DNA from: an uncultured Mycoplasmatota bacterium | Lineage (GTDB): Bacteria; Bacillota_I; Bacilli_A; RF39; UBA660 | Direction: 5' to 3' | NCBI GenBank assembly: GCA_900545005.1 | Contig: UQXO01000009.1 | Coordinates: forward strand, 1 to 63,990 | DNA length: 63,990 nucleotides | The notes under the pieces: model-generated | Database searches by the model: none | Seen by the model: only the letters and a program-made list of their open reading frames with translations | Told to the model about the DNA's origin: nothing | Made by a program: the position numbers and the translations under genes | In this document: positions 51,165-60,719 of the stretch, one piece after another | Position numbering within the stretch: the stretch's first letter is position 1 | How the letters are laid out: each line of letters starts with the position of its first letter

Positions 51165-53183
51165 CTACTCCTTAGCACTGTTTTCTTGCTTAGTTTTCTT
51201 CATATCTTCAACGGCTTCGTTTAAAGCATCTTCAATTAGTTTTTTATCACTATCAATCATACTATGACCAATCGATGCACCAAAGTTATATGGTAAATTT
51301 TTTAATTCTTTATATAATTTTTTAATATAACTTACTACTTGTCTTTCGTCGTATCCTACTAAGTAAACCAGGAATTCAGTACCATCAGTACGAATGATAT
51401 CACTATTATCTAGTTGTGTTCTAATGAGAATATTAGCAGCGGCTTTAATTTGAATATCACCCTTCTCATATCCTAAAGTATCATTAATCTCTTGAATTTT
51501 ATTTAAGTCAATAACAACCATTGCCTGTGGATAAATGGTATTCTTATTCCAAGATGAAGCATTTTCCATCAAATAATTACGGTTTTTTAATGAAGTTAAT
51601 TGGTCAATATAACGCAACTTTTCTTCTTTTTTAATCTTCTTAGAAATCTTTATCTTTCTTGCTCGACGATATAAAGCATACATAAGAATAACAAAGATAA
51701 TTAGAAAATAAAGGATATATTTAGCAATAGTTCCTAAGATAGTTCCACTTTCTAAAGTCATTTTATAACTATTTAGACCCGTAACTCTAATCTGTTTAGC
51801 ATCAGTAAGGGCTATATAAGCTTTAAATAACTTAGCAAAAGCATTATCTTCTCTAATTCTAAAAGTATAAGGAGTATTTAGACTACCGGCATAACGAGGA
51901 CTATAATTTTTAAGAGTGGTATTAGCTAAATCTAAATAAGTATCATAATCTAAGACAACAATACTATCCTTAGATAATTTCTTTAATTCACTAGTTTTCT
52001 TATAAGTCTTTAAGTCGATATTATTAATATTCTTTAAATTATCATAGATGATACTATCTTGCATCGCATAAACAGTCTTATTCTGTAGAGAATTTAGCGA
52101 GTCCACGACAATATCATTACCACGAGGAGCGATAATATAATACTTAATATCAAGGTTAGTATTAATACTGGTATAATTATTTGTTAAAGTATAATAGTTA
52201 AAATAAAGGTCAATAGAATTACTATTAATCGCATTAGTTAGTTGTTTATAAGTACGATATTTAACATATTTAAAATCGATACCTGCCATATCACTAAAGT
52301 TTTTTAAGTAAACTGAAATAATTCCTCCGTAGTTACCGCCTAAGATAATTTCATAAGGATTATTATTGACAAAACCATAGTTATAAACACGCGATACAAG
52401 TTCTTTTTGCTCAACTTCCGATAATTTGATGGCACTTACTAAGGTGTTTTTCAAATTAGTATTATAACTATTTTGGTATTTACGACTAGCCCATTTGCTA
52501 AAGTATTTTTTCACAATACTACTGAAGTTATCATCTAACATATAATAACCATAGTATTTTTTAATATCACTAAATTCATAGACAATATTATAATTCTTCT
52601 CTAAGACATACTTAGCAAATTCATACTTAGGAACCATAATGTAATCAAGGCCTTTTTCTAAATTAGTCTTTAAATCATTATAAGAATCGTAAGTAACAAA
52701 TTCTAGGGATTGGTTATTTTTCAAGTAACTTTTTAAATAGTCTTCATCACTCTTTAAGATACCAATCTTAAGATTATTAAGAGCTGATAAGTCATTAAAA
52801 TAGATATATTCTTTCTTAATTAAGACATAATTATCAGCATAGAATTTAACAAACTTATCATCAGGAGCGGTGGTACTAATAAAACCACTACTGACACTAG
52901 AATCTTTAGTCGTATAAGTTACGGGATTAATCTTTAAGTTATACTCTTTTCCTAAGTCATTTAAGAAGTCGTAGAACACACCAGAACCACTACTTCCAAA
53001 AACATCAAGGTCATTTAAAACATTAACATTTAAAACGGTCGAAAGACTATTATTAATCCATTTATTTTCTTCAACAGTTAGTTTATTAGGATCATTTAAA
53101 ATACGAACTAGAATAAGAGAAACCAATGTAATTATAATAATACCGATAAATGAGGTCAAAATAAGTTTAAATTTTTTGGTCAT
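51165..53183 (-). CDS. Tandem solute-binding sensor with degenerate GGDEF domain
   Basis: A 672-residue membrane sensor. An N-terminal helix (about 8-28) is followed by two extracellular solute-binding (SBP_bac_3/Venus-flytrap) domains (about 50-250 and 270-490), a membrane helix (about 500-522) and a C-terminal GGDEF-type domain. That domain keeps the substrate site region DQLTSLKNRNYL and VVIDLNKIQEINDTLGYEKGD, but its signature is RTDGTEF (DGTEF instead of GGDEF), so cyclase activity is doubtful. The start follows GGTGAG; the previous gene's TAA lies inside that site. It may bind c-di-GMP, GTP or a partner. Confidence 0.85.
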   Translation of the reverse strand: MTKKFKLILTSFIGIIIITLVSLILVRILNDPNKLTVEENKWINNSLSTVLNVNVLNDLDVFGSSGSGVFYDFLNDLGKEYNLKINPVTYTTKDSSVSSGFISTTAPDDKFVKFYADNYVLIKKEYIYFNDLSALNNLKIGILKSDEDYLKSYLKNNQSLEFVTYDSYNDLKTNLEKGLDYIMVPKYEFAKYVLEKNYNIVYEFSDIKKYYGYYMLDDNFSSIVKKYFSKWASRKYQNSYNTNLKNTLVSAIKLSEVEQKELVSRVYNYGFVNNNPYEIILGGNYGGIISVYLKNFSDMAGIDFKYVKYRTYKQLTNAINSNSIDLYFNYYTLTNNYTSINTNLDIKYYIIAPRGNDIVVDSLNSLQNKTVYAMQDSIIYDNLKNINNIDLKTYKKTSELKKLSKDSIVVLDYDTYLDLANTTLKNYSPRYAGSLNTPYTFRIREDNAFAKLFKAYIALTDAKQIRVTGLNSYKMTLESGTILGTIAKYILYFLIIFVILMYALYRRARKIKISKKIKKEEKLRYIDQLTSLKNRNYLMENASSWNKNTIYPQAMVVIDLNKIQEINDTLGYEKGDIQIKAAANILIRTQLDNSDIIRTDGTEFLVYLVGYDERQVVSYIKKLYKELKNLPYNFGASIGHSMIDSDKKLIEDALNEAVEDMKKTKQENSAKE

Positions 53184-53184
53184 C

Positions 53185-53667
53185 TTACTCACCATCACTT
53201 ACAGTGTTGTTATTAGTCCAAATAAGGTTGGTACCATTGACATTTTTAGCTCCCATAATCGTAAAGCCTTCATTTGTATCAGTTTTTTCACTAACTAAAG
53301 TAAAGTGAACATCATAGAATTTCTTTTCCTCTTCACTAAATTGCTCTAAGGATTTAACGGCTATAGACTTAGAAGTATCTAAATCAGCGCCGGCTTCAAA
53401 AGCAATACGAATATAAATGATTTTACCAGTTATAGTAACAGTGGCATCTTTAACATTTTTACCTTCTTTGATACTATTTACTACTTCACTTTTCTTATCA
53501 TCACTGATAATAGCAGCTTCAATACCATCTAAACGATCTCCATATTTAGACCCTCCATTACCAAAGTAAAAATACTTTAAAAGTAGACCAACACTAATCG
53601 CAGCACAAGCGATTATAATTAAAAGCATAAAGCAAATGGCTTTGTTATTGCGGATAAATTTTTTCAA
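53185..53667 (-). CDS. Membrane-anchored protein of unknown function, TTG start
   Basis: A 160-residue protein. A TTG start has AAAGAGGTG at the right distance, and no ATG fits. One membrane helix (about 8-30) is followed by an extracellular alpha/beta domain (DRLDGIEAAIISDDKKSEVV, then ATVTITGKIIYIRIAFEAGA, then YDVHFTLV). It overlaps the start of the sensor gene and is likely its partner. Family not recognised. It vaguely resembles Gls24/Asp23-type folds, but this is weak. Confidence 0.55.
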   Translation of the reverse strand: MKKFIRNNKAICFMLLIIIACAAISVGLLLKYFYFGNGGSKYGDRLDGIEAAIISDDKKSEVVNSIKEGKNVKDATVTITGKIIYIRIAFEAGADLDTSKSIAVKSLEQFSEEEKKFYDVHFTLVSEKTDTNEGFTIMGAKNVNGTNLIWTNNNTVSDGE

Positions 53668-53707
53668 AATTACACCTCTTTCTGTAAATTGATTATACTA
53701 TATATTT

Positions 53708-55711
53708 TTAATTTTTACTAGGGAGCTTTAAATACTTTTCTAAAGTAGCCGCATCCCAAATAGTAATTCCTAGACTAATGGCTTTATCATATTTAGACCC
53801 AGGATTGCTTCCTGCAATCACAACATCAGTCTTTTTACTAACGGATTCACTAGTCACTCCCCCACGTAGTTCGATTTCATGTTTTATTTCATCACGACTA
53901 AGTCCGGAAATGGTACCAGTAATAACGAACTTTTTATCTTGAAAATTACTATCTATAATAGTTTTTTCGCCTTGATAAGTCATATTAAGTCCCAGTTCTT
54001 CTAAACGAGAGATTAGGATTCGGTTAGCAGGATTATCAAAGTAATTACTGATATTTTCAGCAAGGATGTTACCAATATCATTGATTTTAACCAGTTCTTC
54101 TGCCGAAGCATTCATTAGATTACGCATAGTACCGTAACGAGATGCTAATAGTTTAGCTGATTTCACTCCGACGCCACTGATACCAAGACCATTTAAAAGA
54201 CGTTCTAAAGAATTATTTTTACTATTTTCGATAGAAATAAGTAAGTTGCTGACTGATTTATTTCCAAAACCTTCTAATTCAATTAAATCTTCTTTATCTT
54301 TACTTAGAGTATAGATATCAGGAATGTCTTTAATTAAACCCATATTATAAAAGTCTTCTATAATTTGTTCACCAAGTCCATCGATATTCATAGCATCTCG
54401 AGAAATAAAATGAATAAGAGCATTAATCTTCCTGGCTGGACAAGAAATATTAGGACAATATAAATCAATCTTAGAGTCTGTAAGTTCTAACTTAGTCCCG
54501 CAGATTGGACACTCGGTTATCATCTGATAGTTTTTGGCATCGCTAGGTCGACGTTCTAAAACGGGGCCAACTACTTCTGGAATGACATCACCAGCTTTAT
54601 GAAGATAAACATAATCGCCAATTTTTAAATCTTTACTAACAATATAAGGATAATTATGTAGAGTTGCTCTTCTAATAGTAGAACCAGCAACTTTAATAGG
54701 TTCTAAAACGGCATTAGGCGTAATCTGACCCGTACGACCAACGGTACAAACAATATCTGTTAACTTAGTAATAACTTTTTCCGCTGGAAATTTATAGGCA
54801 ACAGCCCATTTAGGATATTTAACCGTATAACCTAACGACTTTTGAGCTGCTAAGTCATTAACTTTAATAACGATTCCATCGATTTCGTAAGGTAGTTCGG
54901 GACGATGAATAGTCCAATAGTCTATATAGGCTAAAACTTCATCAATATTTTTACAAATCCGGTTATTAGGATTTACAGGAAGACCACATTCTTTTAGAAG
55001 GTCTAAGGTATCGGAATGATGTAATAGATTAGTATTAGGTAAATGGTATAAAACAATGTCTAAATTACGTTCACGAGTAATACTACTATCTAATTGGCGA
55101 ATAGAGCCGGCGGCAGCATTACGGGGATTTTGGAATAACGGAAGATTTTTTTGCTCTCGTTCTTCATTAAGACTATGAAAAACTTTCTTTTGCATATAAA
55201 TTTCCCCGCGAACTTCAAGGTCAATCTTCTTATGTAAAGTTAAAGGAAGTTTTTTAATCGTTCGAACATTATGGGTGATATCTTCCCCAATAACTCCATC
55301 ACCACGGGTAGCAGCTGATACAAAGGCTCCATCTTTATAAATAAGTGATACAGCTAAACCATCCATTTTAAGTTCACAAGAATAAGCTACTTCTCCTACT
55401 TCCTTACGAACTTTAGCATCAAAGTCTCTTACTTCATCATAATTGAAGACATCAGCTAAACTAAACATAGGAGTCGGATGGGTTACTTTTTTAAACTCGG
55501 CAATAACCTCATTACCAACTTTACTTGTTGGAGAATTATTTAATTTGTATTTAGGATAATCTTTCTCTAACTTAATTAATTCATCCATAAGAGAATCATA
55601 TTCATTATCTGTTAGGGTTGGATTATCATTAACATAGTATTCAACATTTGCTTTATTTAAAACTTCGCACAGATATTTTATTCTTTCTGGGATATTTTCT
55701 TTATTCATCAT
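53708..55711 (-). CDS. ligA: NAD-dependent DNA ligase LigA
   Basis: A 667-residue ligase that seals nicks in replication and repair. The adenylation motif CELKMDGLAV (KxDG) lies near residue 115, followed by the NAD-binding EVRGEIYM and GLDPRN-type QNPRNAAAGS blocks. The zinc motif (CPICGTKL and CPNISCPARK), HhH repeats (GISGVGVKSAKLLA) and a C-terminal BRCT domain (KFVITGTISGLSRDEIKHEI) are complete. The ATG at 55711 was chosen over the TTG 18 bases earlier because AAAGGA lies between them. Confidence 0.96.
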   Translation of the reverse strand: MMNKENIPERIKYLCEVLNKANVEYYVNDNPTLTDNEYDSLMDELIKLEKDYPKYKLNNSPTSKVGNEVIAEFKKVTHPTPMFSLADVFNYDEVRDFDAKVRKEVGEVAYSCELKMDGLAVSLIYKDGAFVSAATRGDGVIGEDITHNVRTIKKLPLTLHKKIDLEVRGEIYMQKKVFHSLNEEREQKNLPLFQNPRNAAAGSIRQLDSSITRERNLDIVLYHLPNTNLLHHSDTLDLLKECGLPVNPNNRICKNIDEVLAYIDYWTIHRPELPYEIDGIVIKVNDLAAQKSLGYTVKYPKWAVAYKFPAEKVITKLTDIVCTVGRTGQITPNAVLEPIKVAGSTIRRATLHNYPYIVSKDLKIGDYVYLHKAGDVIPEVVGPVLERRPSDAKNYQMITECPICGTKLELTDSKIDLYCPNISCPARKINALIHFISRDAMNIDGLGEQIIEDFYNMGLIKDIPDIYTLSKDKEDLIELEGFGNKSVSNLLISIENSKNNSLERLLNGLGISGVGVKSAKLLASRYGTMRNLMNASAEELVKINDIGNILAENISNYFDNPANRILISRLEELGLNMTYQGEKTIIDSNFQDKKFVITGTISGLSRDEIKHEIELRGGVTSESVSKKTDVVIAGSNPGSKYDKAISLGITIWDAATLEKYLKLPSKN

Positions 55712-55768
55712 AAGTAGTTTTCCTTTCAATTTCTCTCATCTTTTAACATTTTAGCACTTTTTAGACCT

Positions 55769-55803
55769 CAAAAAAAGTACAAGGCCTTAACTTTGTACTT
55801 AAA
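55769..55803 (-). terminator. Terminator of topA
   Basis: A perfect 8-bp stem AAGTACAA / TTGTACTT with a 10-base loop and T7 on the minus strand after the topA stop codon. Confidence 0.88.
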
Positions 55804-55818
55804 ATCTAATAAATAATA

Positions 55819-57852
55819 TTATTCTTCAAAATCACATTCCGAGTTAGAACAAGCAATTTTTTTACCCTTTTTAACTAGAATACTATTGCATTTTGGACAG
55901 AACTTATTAATTGGTTCATACCAACTAGCAAAATCACATTTAGGATAATTAGAACATCCATAAAAGTCTTTACCTTTTCTTGTTTTCTTTAGTAAGATTT
56001 TACCATCACACTTTGGACAATCTATTATTTCAATTTGAACTGGTTTTTCTTTCTTAATATATTTACAAGTAGGATAATTAGAGCAAGCCGTAAATTTACC
56101 AAAGCGACCATTTCTAATTACCAAAGGACTATTGCATTCGGGACATAACTCCCCCGTTTCTTCGGCTGGTTTCTTTTCCATATTATGGAAAGCATCTTGA
56201 ACCAAAGGCTCAAATTCACCATAGAATTTCTTTAATAATTCAATATTATTTAACTTATCTTCAGCAATTAAATCTAAATCTTTCTCCATATTAGCCGTGT
56301 ATTTAACATTAATTATTTTACTAAAACCTTCTTGAAGTTTATCAGTTGTCTCAATACCTATCTCGGTTGGTATAAATTTCTTATCTTCTAAGGTTACATA
56401 ACTTCTAGTCTTTAAAGTATCAATAATGGTAGCATAAGTACTTGGTCTGCCTATTCCTAAAGATTCTAATTCTTTAATTAAACTACTTTCTGTATATCTT
56501 GGAGCAGGTTTCGTAAAGTGTTGAGTTTTGGCTACATCATCTGTACTTAAAATTTCTCCTTCTTGTAATTCTGGTAAAATAATATCTTCTTGATCTTCAT
56601 ACTTAGCATAAACTTTTAAATAACCATCAAAAGTCAAAATAGAACCAGTTGTCTTAAATTTATAATCATTATTATCTAGAATAACCGTTGTGCTTTCAAA
56701 CTTAGCATCAGCCATTAAACTAGATAGAGTCTTATAGTAAATAATGCTATAAAGTTTATATTCATCAGGAGTTAAATAGTTTTTTAAACTCTCAGGGGTA
56801 CGATTAATAGAAGTTGGGCGAATACCTTCGTGGGCATCTTGCATATTTTCATCTTTTTTACCAACTTTAACCGAACCAACATATTTTTTACCGTAATTTT
56901 CTTCAATATATTTTAGAGTATCATTAATAAATATTGGGGACATACGAACAGAGTCGGTACGCATATAAGTTATTAAACCGATAGTTTCGCTACCGATATC
57001 GATACCCTCATATAGTTTTTGAGCGACTTTCATTGTTTTAGAAGAAGCAAAGCCTAAACGATTAACAGCGGTTTGTTGTAAAGTAGATGTCTTAAAAATT
57101 GGTTTAGATGGACGTTTTTTACTTTTTTTAGTAACAGATTCTATTTTGTAGTCTTTACCTAATTTAGCTAGAATGGCATCTGCTTCTGCTTCTGTTTTAA
57201 TTTCTACATCTTCAGTTTGGTATTTAAAAAGGTCAGCTTGAAAATCCTTAAAATCAGAAGTAATAGTCCAATATTCTTCAGGAATGAAAGCTTTTATCTC
57301 ACGTTCTCTATCCACAATTAGTTTTAATGCAACAGATTGGACACGACCAGCGGATTTACCACCAGTCTTTGATTGCATTAATTTAGATAATCTAAAACCA
57401 ATAATCCGATCTAACATTCTTCTAGTTTCTTGCGATTTAACTAGATTATCATCAATTTTTCTAGGATGTTTAAAGGCTTCTAAAACAGCGGGTTTTGTTA
57501 TTTCATGAAATTCAATACGGTCATAATCCTTATCTTTTAATTTTAAAGCATCAAATATATGCCAAGAAATAGCTTCTCCTTCACGGTCAGGGTCGCTGGC
57601 CAAATAAATTCTACTTGCTTCCTTAGCATCTTTTTTTAATTCTTTAATAGTAGCCGATTTGCCTTTAATAGCCGCATAATCAGGTTTAAAATCATTTTCA
57701 ACATCAATGCCAAGACCATATTTTCCCTTAGTTGAAAGGTCTCTGATATGGCCTTTACTAGATACAACTTTATAATCACTGCCTAAGTATTTTTCAATAG
57801 TTTTACTCTTAGCCGGGGACTCTACTATTACTAAGTTCTTCTTTTTTTCCAT
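55819..57852 (-). CDS. topA: DNA topoisomerase I TopA
   Basis: A 677-residue type IA enzyme that relaxes negative supercoils. The TOPRIM domain starts KNLVIVESPAKSKTIEKYLG, with DPDREGEAISWHI acidic motif. The active-site Tyr lies in GLITYMRTDSVRMSP (about 290-305). Three C-terminal zinc fingers follow (CPECNSPLVIRNGRFGKFTAC, CPKCDGKILLKKT and a shorter third CPKCNSILVKKG). Full length. It is normally essential. AAAGAGAG site before the ATG. Confidence 0.97.
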   Translation of the reverse strand: MEKKKNLVIVESPAKSKTIEKYLGSDYKVVSSKGHIRDLSTKGKYGLGIDVENDFKPDYAAIKGKSATIKELKKDAKEASRIYLASDPDREGEAISWHIFDALKLKDKDYDRIEFHEITKPAVLEAFKHPRKIDDNLVKSQETRRMLDRIIGFRLSKLMQSKTGGKSAGRVQSVALKLIVDREREIKAFIPEEYWTITSDFKDFQADLFKYQTEDVEIKTEAEADAILAKLGKDYKIESVTKKSKKRPSKPIFKTSTLQQTAVNRLGFASSKTMKVAQKLYEGIDIGSETIGLITYMRTDSVRMSPIFINDTLKYIEENYGKKYVGSVKVGKKDENMQDAHEGIRPTSINRTPESLKNYLTPDEYKLYSIIYYKTLSSLMADAKFESTTVILDNNDYKFKTTGSILTFDGYLKVYAKYEDQEDIILPELQEGEILSTDDVAKTQHFTKPAPRYTESSLIKELESLGIGRPSTYATIIDTLKTRSYVTLEDKKFIPTEIGIETTDKLQEGFSKIINVKYTANMEKDLDLIAEDKLNNIELLKKFYGEFEPLVQDAFHNMEKKPAEETGELCPECNSPLVIRNGRFGKFTACSNYPTCKYIKKEKPVQIEIIDCPKCDGKILLKKTRKGKDFYGCSNYPKCDFASWYEPINKFCPKCNSILVKKGKKIACSNSECDFEE

Positions 57853-57954
57853 AATATCACTCTCTTTATATAAAATTAATTAAAAACACAATCGCTTGTA
57901 ATCTTAACATAGTATGTTAGGCTTTTCAAGTAGCAAATTTAGAAAACTTTAGAA

Positions 57955-57992
57955 AAAGAAAAATGAGTAAAATAATTGCCTTACTCATTTTC
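57955..57992 (-). terminator. Terminator of the LtaS-type gene
   Basis: A 10-bp stem AAATGAGTAA / TTACTCATTT with a 10-base loop and T-rich minus-strand tail, between ltaS and topA. Confidence 0.88.
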
Positions 57993-58018
57993 ATATATAT
58001 TTTCCTTAAAGAAAAGAA

Positions 58019-60025
58019 TTATTTTTCTTTTTCTTCTAAAACGGTATCATCAGTCTTTAAAATACCACTTAAATATTTAAAGTAATTAGTTTTAATAGCC
58101 AAATTATCCATTTTCATTTCATTTTTAACCTTGGTATTAATTTTGATTATCTCTTCATCAGTATATTTGGCATCGCCAATATAGTTAATTTTTCCTTTAG
58201 TGGCATCATAATAAGCAACTTCGGTACGCCAAGACCCATCTGCAAATACAACAACCCCATCATAAGTATCACTTAAAAGATCAGTTCCTGCATAAAGTCT
58301 AGGGTCATAATCTAAATCAAAAAGATTAGCCATAGTTGGTAAGATATTAACAAATGTTGTATAATCATCAAATTTAGTTGGGGTTAAACTTGGATTATAA
58401 ATGATAAAAGGAGTTCTATCAGTATCGCCATTACTTGAAGTATCATATTTAGCAATACTAGCAAAAGATTCATTACTTAATCCATAAGGATAATGATCAG
58501 CAAATAACATTATAACCGTATCTTCTAGTTTACCAGAACTTTCTAATTCATCCAAAAGTTTGCCAATCGCATTATCAACAATTTTTAATTTAGACATATA
58601 TCTTTTAGCTGTAATATCCCAGTCCTCATCTTTATAGAGGTCTAAATACATATCACCTGTTTTACTAGAATTTTTATAAGTCATATGACTAGAAACAGTT
58701 GTTAACCAAGCCATATATTTATCTTCATTGATAAAATGAGGGGTAGCTTTTTCAATAAATTCAACATCACTAGGCCAAGGTTGATATTCACTACCTAGTT
58801 TGATACCTAATTTTGTAACATCATAGTAATTTTTACTTCCCATATTAGGATGATAAATACTACGATAATAGAAGTGGTCCGTATAATCATGATAACTACT
58901 AGTATTATAACTAGCATTATTGAAAAGATTAAAGATAGCTTCAAAATAAGTATTATCTTTATAAGTATTAATAGTACAAGTATTATTAATGGTGTATAAA
59001 GATGTTATGCCGGTCATCTCATTATTACCAGTCGAACAAGCATTTCTTGGCGAAAAAGCATTTTCCCAAGTCCAACCATTATTATATAGTTTAGCAAAAT
59101 TAGGAAAATATTCTGGGTAATTTTTTAAAACATTACTACCGGATTCAATCATTAAAATAACAAGATTTTTGCCCTTAAATAAGCCAGTATAGTCATTTTT
59201 ACTAGTAATTTCTTTACTCATAAAGTAGCTATTTAAGGTTTTATAATCTTTATTTTTCTCGTTTTCGTTAGCAGTCTCCCAGATGGTATCATCAATTACT
59301 CTACTATAATCTGTTACTTCCGTTGGTTCAGATTTTTTAAATACTTCCGAAGTTTCTTCAGCTTTAATGATTAGAGATTTAATATCTAAGAATTCATAGC
59401 CTATTAAACCATACTGACTAACGGCAATATTTTGCATAGAAGGATTCTTAAAGAGTTCTTTATTGCTAACAATTTGGACTTTATCTTGCATAAAACTTAA
59501 AGTAATTGTTAAATAATAAAATTCACAAGTAATAATGGTTATAAAAGTAGTTAGACAACGTACGACATTATAACGATATTTATAAGTCTTATTAATTAGT
59601 TTTTTATCTAAAAAGATAAAGTATAAAATGTATAAAAGAGGTATAAGTAAAAGGGTATAAAACCAAGGATTAAGAATAGAAAAGAAATCCCCAATAAAAT
59701 ATTCAACGGCATGAGCTTGACTTGCCGTACCAAGAGACATAAAAGTTCCTAGGTAATTATACATCCCGCCTTGGGCAATAAATATAATGCTAAATGCTAA
59801 AAGAATTAAACAGACAATAATATTAGCATATTTTCTTTTTAAGAAACTAATTAAAAGGGATATAATATTACTTAAGATAATAGCTCCTAAAAGAATTCTT
59901 AAAAGGGACCAATTAAAGATATTTAAACCCATAATAATCTTAAAGATTAATTCTAAAAGGAATATTCCTAAAGTCAAAAGAATACTATAACGTACTACTT
60001 TGTTATTATAAATTTTTTTAATCAT
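58019..60025 (-). CDS. ltaS: Lipoteichoic acid synthase-type phosphoglycerol transferase
   Basis: A 668-residue membrane enzyme of the LtaS family. Five membrane helices lie in the first 220 residues. The extracellular sulfatase-like domain starts at about 290 with NLVILMIESGSNVL and has the nucleophile Thr in NACSTGNNEMTG, the metal-binding MLFADHYPYG and a C-terminal DLLSDTYDG block. It transfers glycerol phosphate from phosphatidylglycerol. The start at 60025 follows GAGAAGG by eight bases; the longer frame to 60076 overlaps rnhB. It could instead be a related phosphoglycerol or phosphoethanolamine transferase. Confidence 0.85.
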   Translation of the reverse strand: MIKKIYNNKVVRYSILLTLGIFLLELIFKIIMGLNIFNWSLLRILLGAIILSNIISLLISFLKRKYANIIVCLILLAFSIIFIAQGGMYNYLGTFMSLGTASQAHAVEYFIGDFFSILNPWFYTLLLIPLLYILYFIFLDKKLINKTYKYRYNVVRCLTTFITIITCEFYYLTITLSFMQDKVQIVSNKELFKNPSMQNIAVSQYGLIGYEFLDIKSLIIKAEETSEVFKKSEPTEVTDYSRVIDDTIWETANENEKNKDYKTLNSYFMSKEITSKNDYTGLFKGKNLVILMIESGSNVLKNYPEYFPNFAKLYNNGWTWENAFSPRNACSTGNNEMTGITSLYTINNTCTINTYKDNTYFEAIFNLFNNASYNTSSYHDYTDHFYYRSIYHPNMGSKNYYDVTKLGIKLGSEYQPWPSDVEFIEKATPHFINEDKYMAWLTTVSSHMTYKNSSKTGDMYLDLYKDEDWDITAKRYMSKLKIVDNAIGKLLDELESSGKLEDTVIMLFADHYPYGLSNESFASIAKYDTSSNGDTDRTPFIIYNPSLTPTKFDDYTTFVNILPTMANLFDLDYDPRLYAGTDLLSDTYDGVVVFADGSWRTEVAYYDATKGKINYIGDAKYTDEEIIKINTKVKNEMKMDNLAIKTNYFKYLSGILKTDDTVLEEKEK

Positions 60026-60047
60026 ACAACTTACCTTCTCCATAAAA

Positions 60048-60719
60048 TTACTTTTTATATTTTTTAACAGGTCCATAACTAAAACGATAATTATCTAAGG
60101 GACCATATTTTTCTAACATTTCTAAATGAAATTTAGTTGGATAACCTTTATGTTTCTTAAAGCCATACATCGGATAAAGTTCATCTAAATCATCCATCAT
60201 ATGATCTCTGGTTACTTTAGCAATAATACTCGCAGCGGCAATAGAGGCGGAAGTAGCGTCTCCATGAATAATACTGGTACTTGGCATTTCTAAATTTAAA
60301 GGCATCGCATCAATTAAGACATGTTCTGGCTTAATTTTCAAAGAATTAATGGCTTCATACATCGCTAGCTTGGTAGCTTCATAAATATTAATTTCATCAA
60401 TAGTTTTCGCATCAGTCATACCAATTCCATAAGCTATAGCATCTTTAATTATCTTAGGATATAATTCTTCTCTTTTCTTTTCACTTAGTTTTTTGGAGTC
60501 ATTTAAACCTTCTAGATGATAATTGATAGGCAAAATAACGGCGGCCGCTACAACGGGTCCGACTAAAGGTCCACGGCCAACTTCATCAACACCACAGATA
60601 AATTTTACTCCTTGTTTATATAATTCTTTTTCGTATTTTAAAAGTTCGGGACTTTTTTTAGTTTTCTTTTTGGTCTCTTTTTTCTCTTTATCACTAGGTT
60701 CTTTACTCTTACTTCTCAC
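60048..60719 (-). CDS. rnhB: Ribonuclease HII
   Basis: A 223-residue enzyme that removes ribonucleotides and RNA-DNA hybrids. CGVDEVGRGPLVGPVV holds the first acidic residues, and later LIDAMPLN and TRDHMMDDLD hold the rest, with HKGYPTKFHLE and a YRFSYGPV end. An unusual Lys/Glu-rich N-terminal stretch of about 30 residues precedes the core. The GTG start at 60719 overlaps the rbgA stop codon region by 11 bases, so the two are coupled. Confidence 0.95.
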   Translation of the reverse strand: MRSKSKEPSDKEKKETKKKTKKSPELLKYEKELYKQGVKFICGVDEVGRGPLVGPVVAAAVILPINYHLEGLNDSKKLSEKKREELYPKIIKDAIAYGIGMTDAKTIDEINIYEATKLAMYEAINSLKIKPEHVLIDAMPLNLEMPSTSIIHGDATSASIAAASIIAKVTRDHMMDDLDELYPMYGFKKHKGYPTKFHLEMLEKYGPLDNYRFSYGPVKKYKK

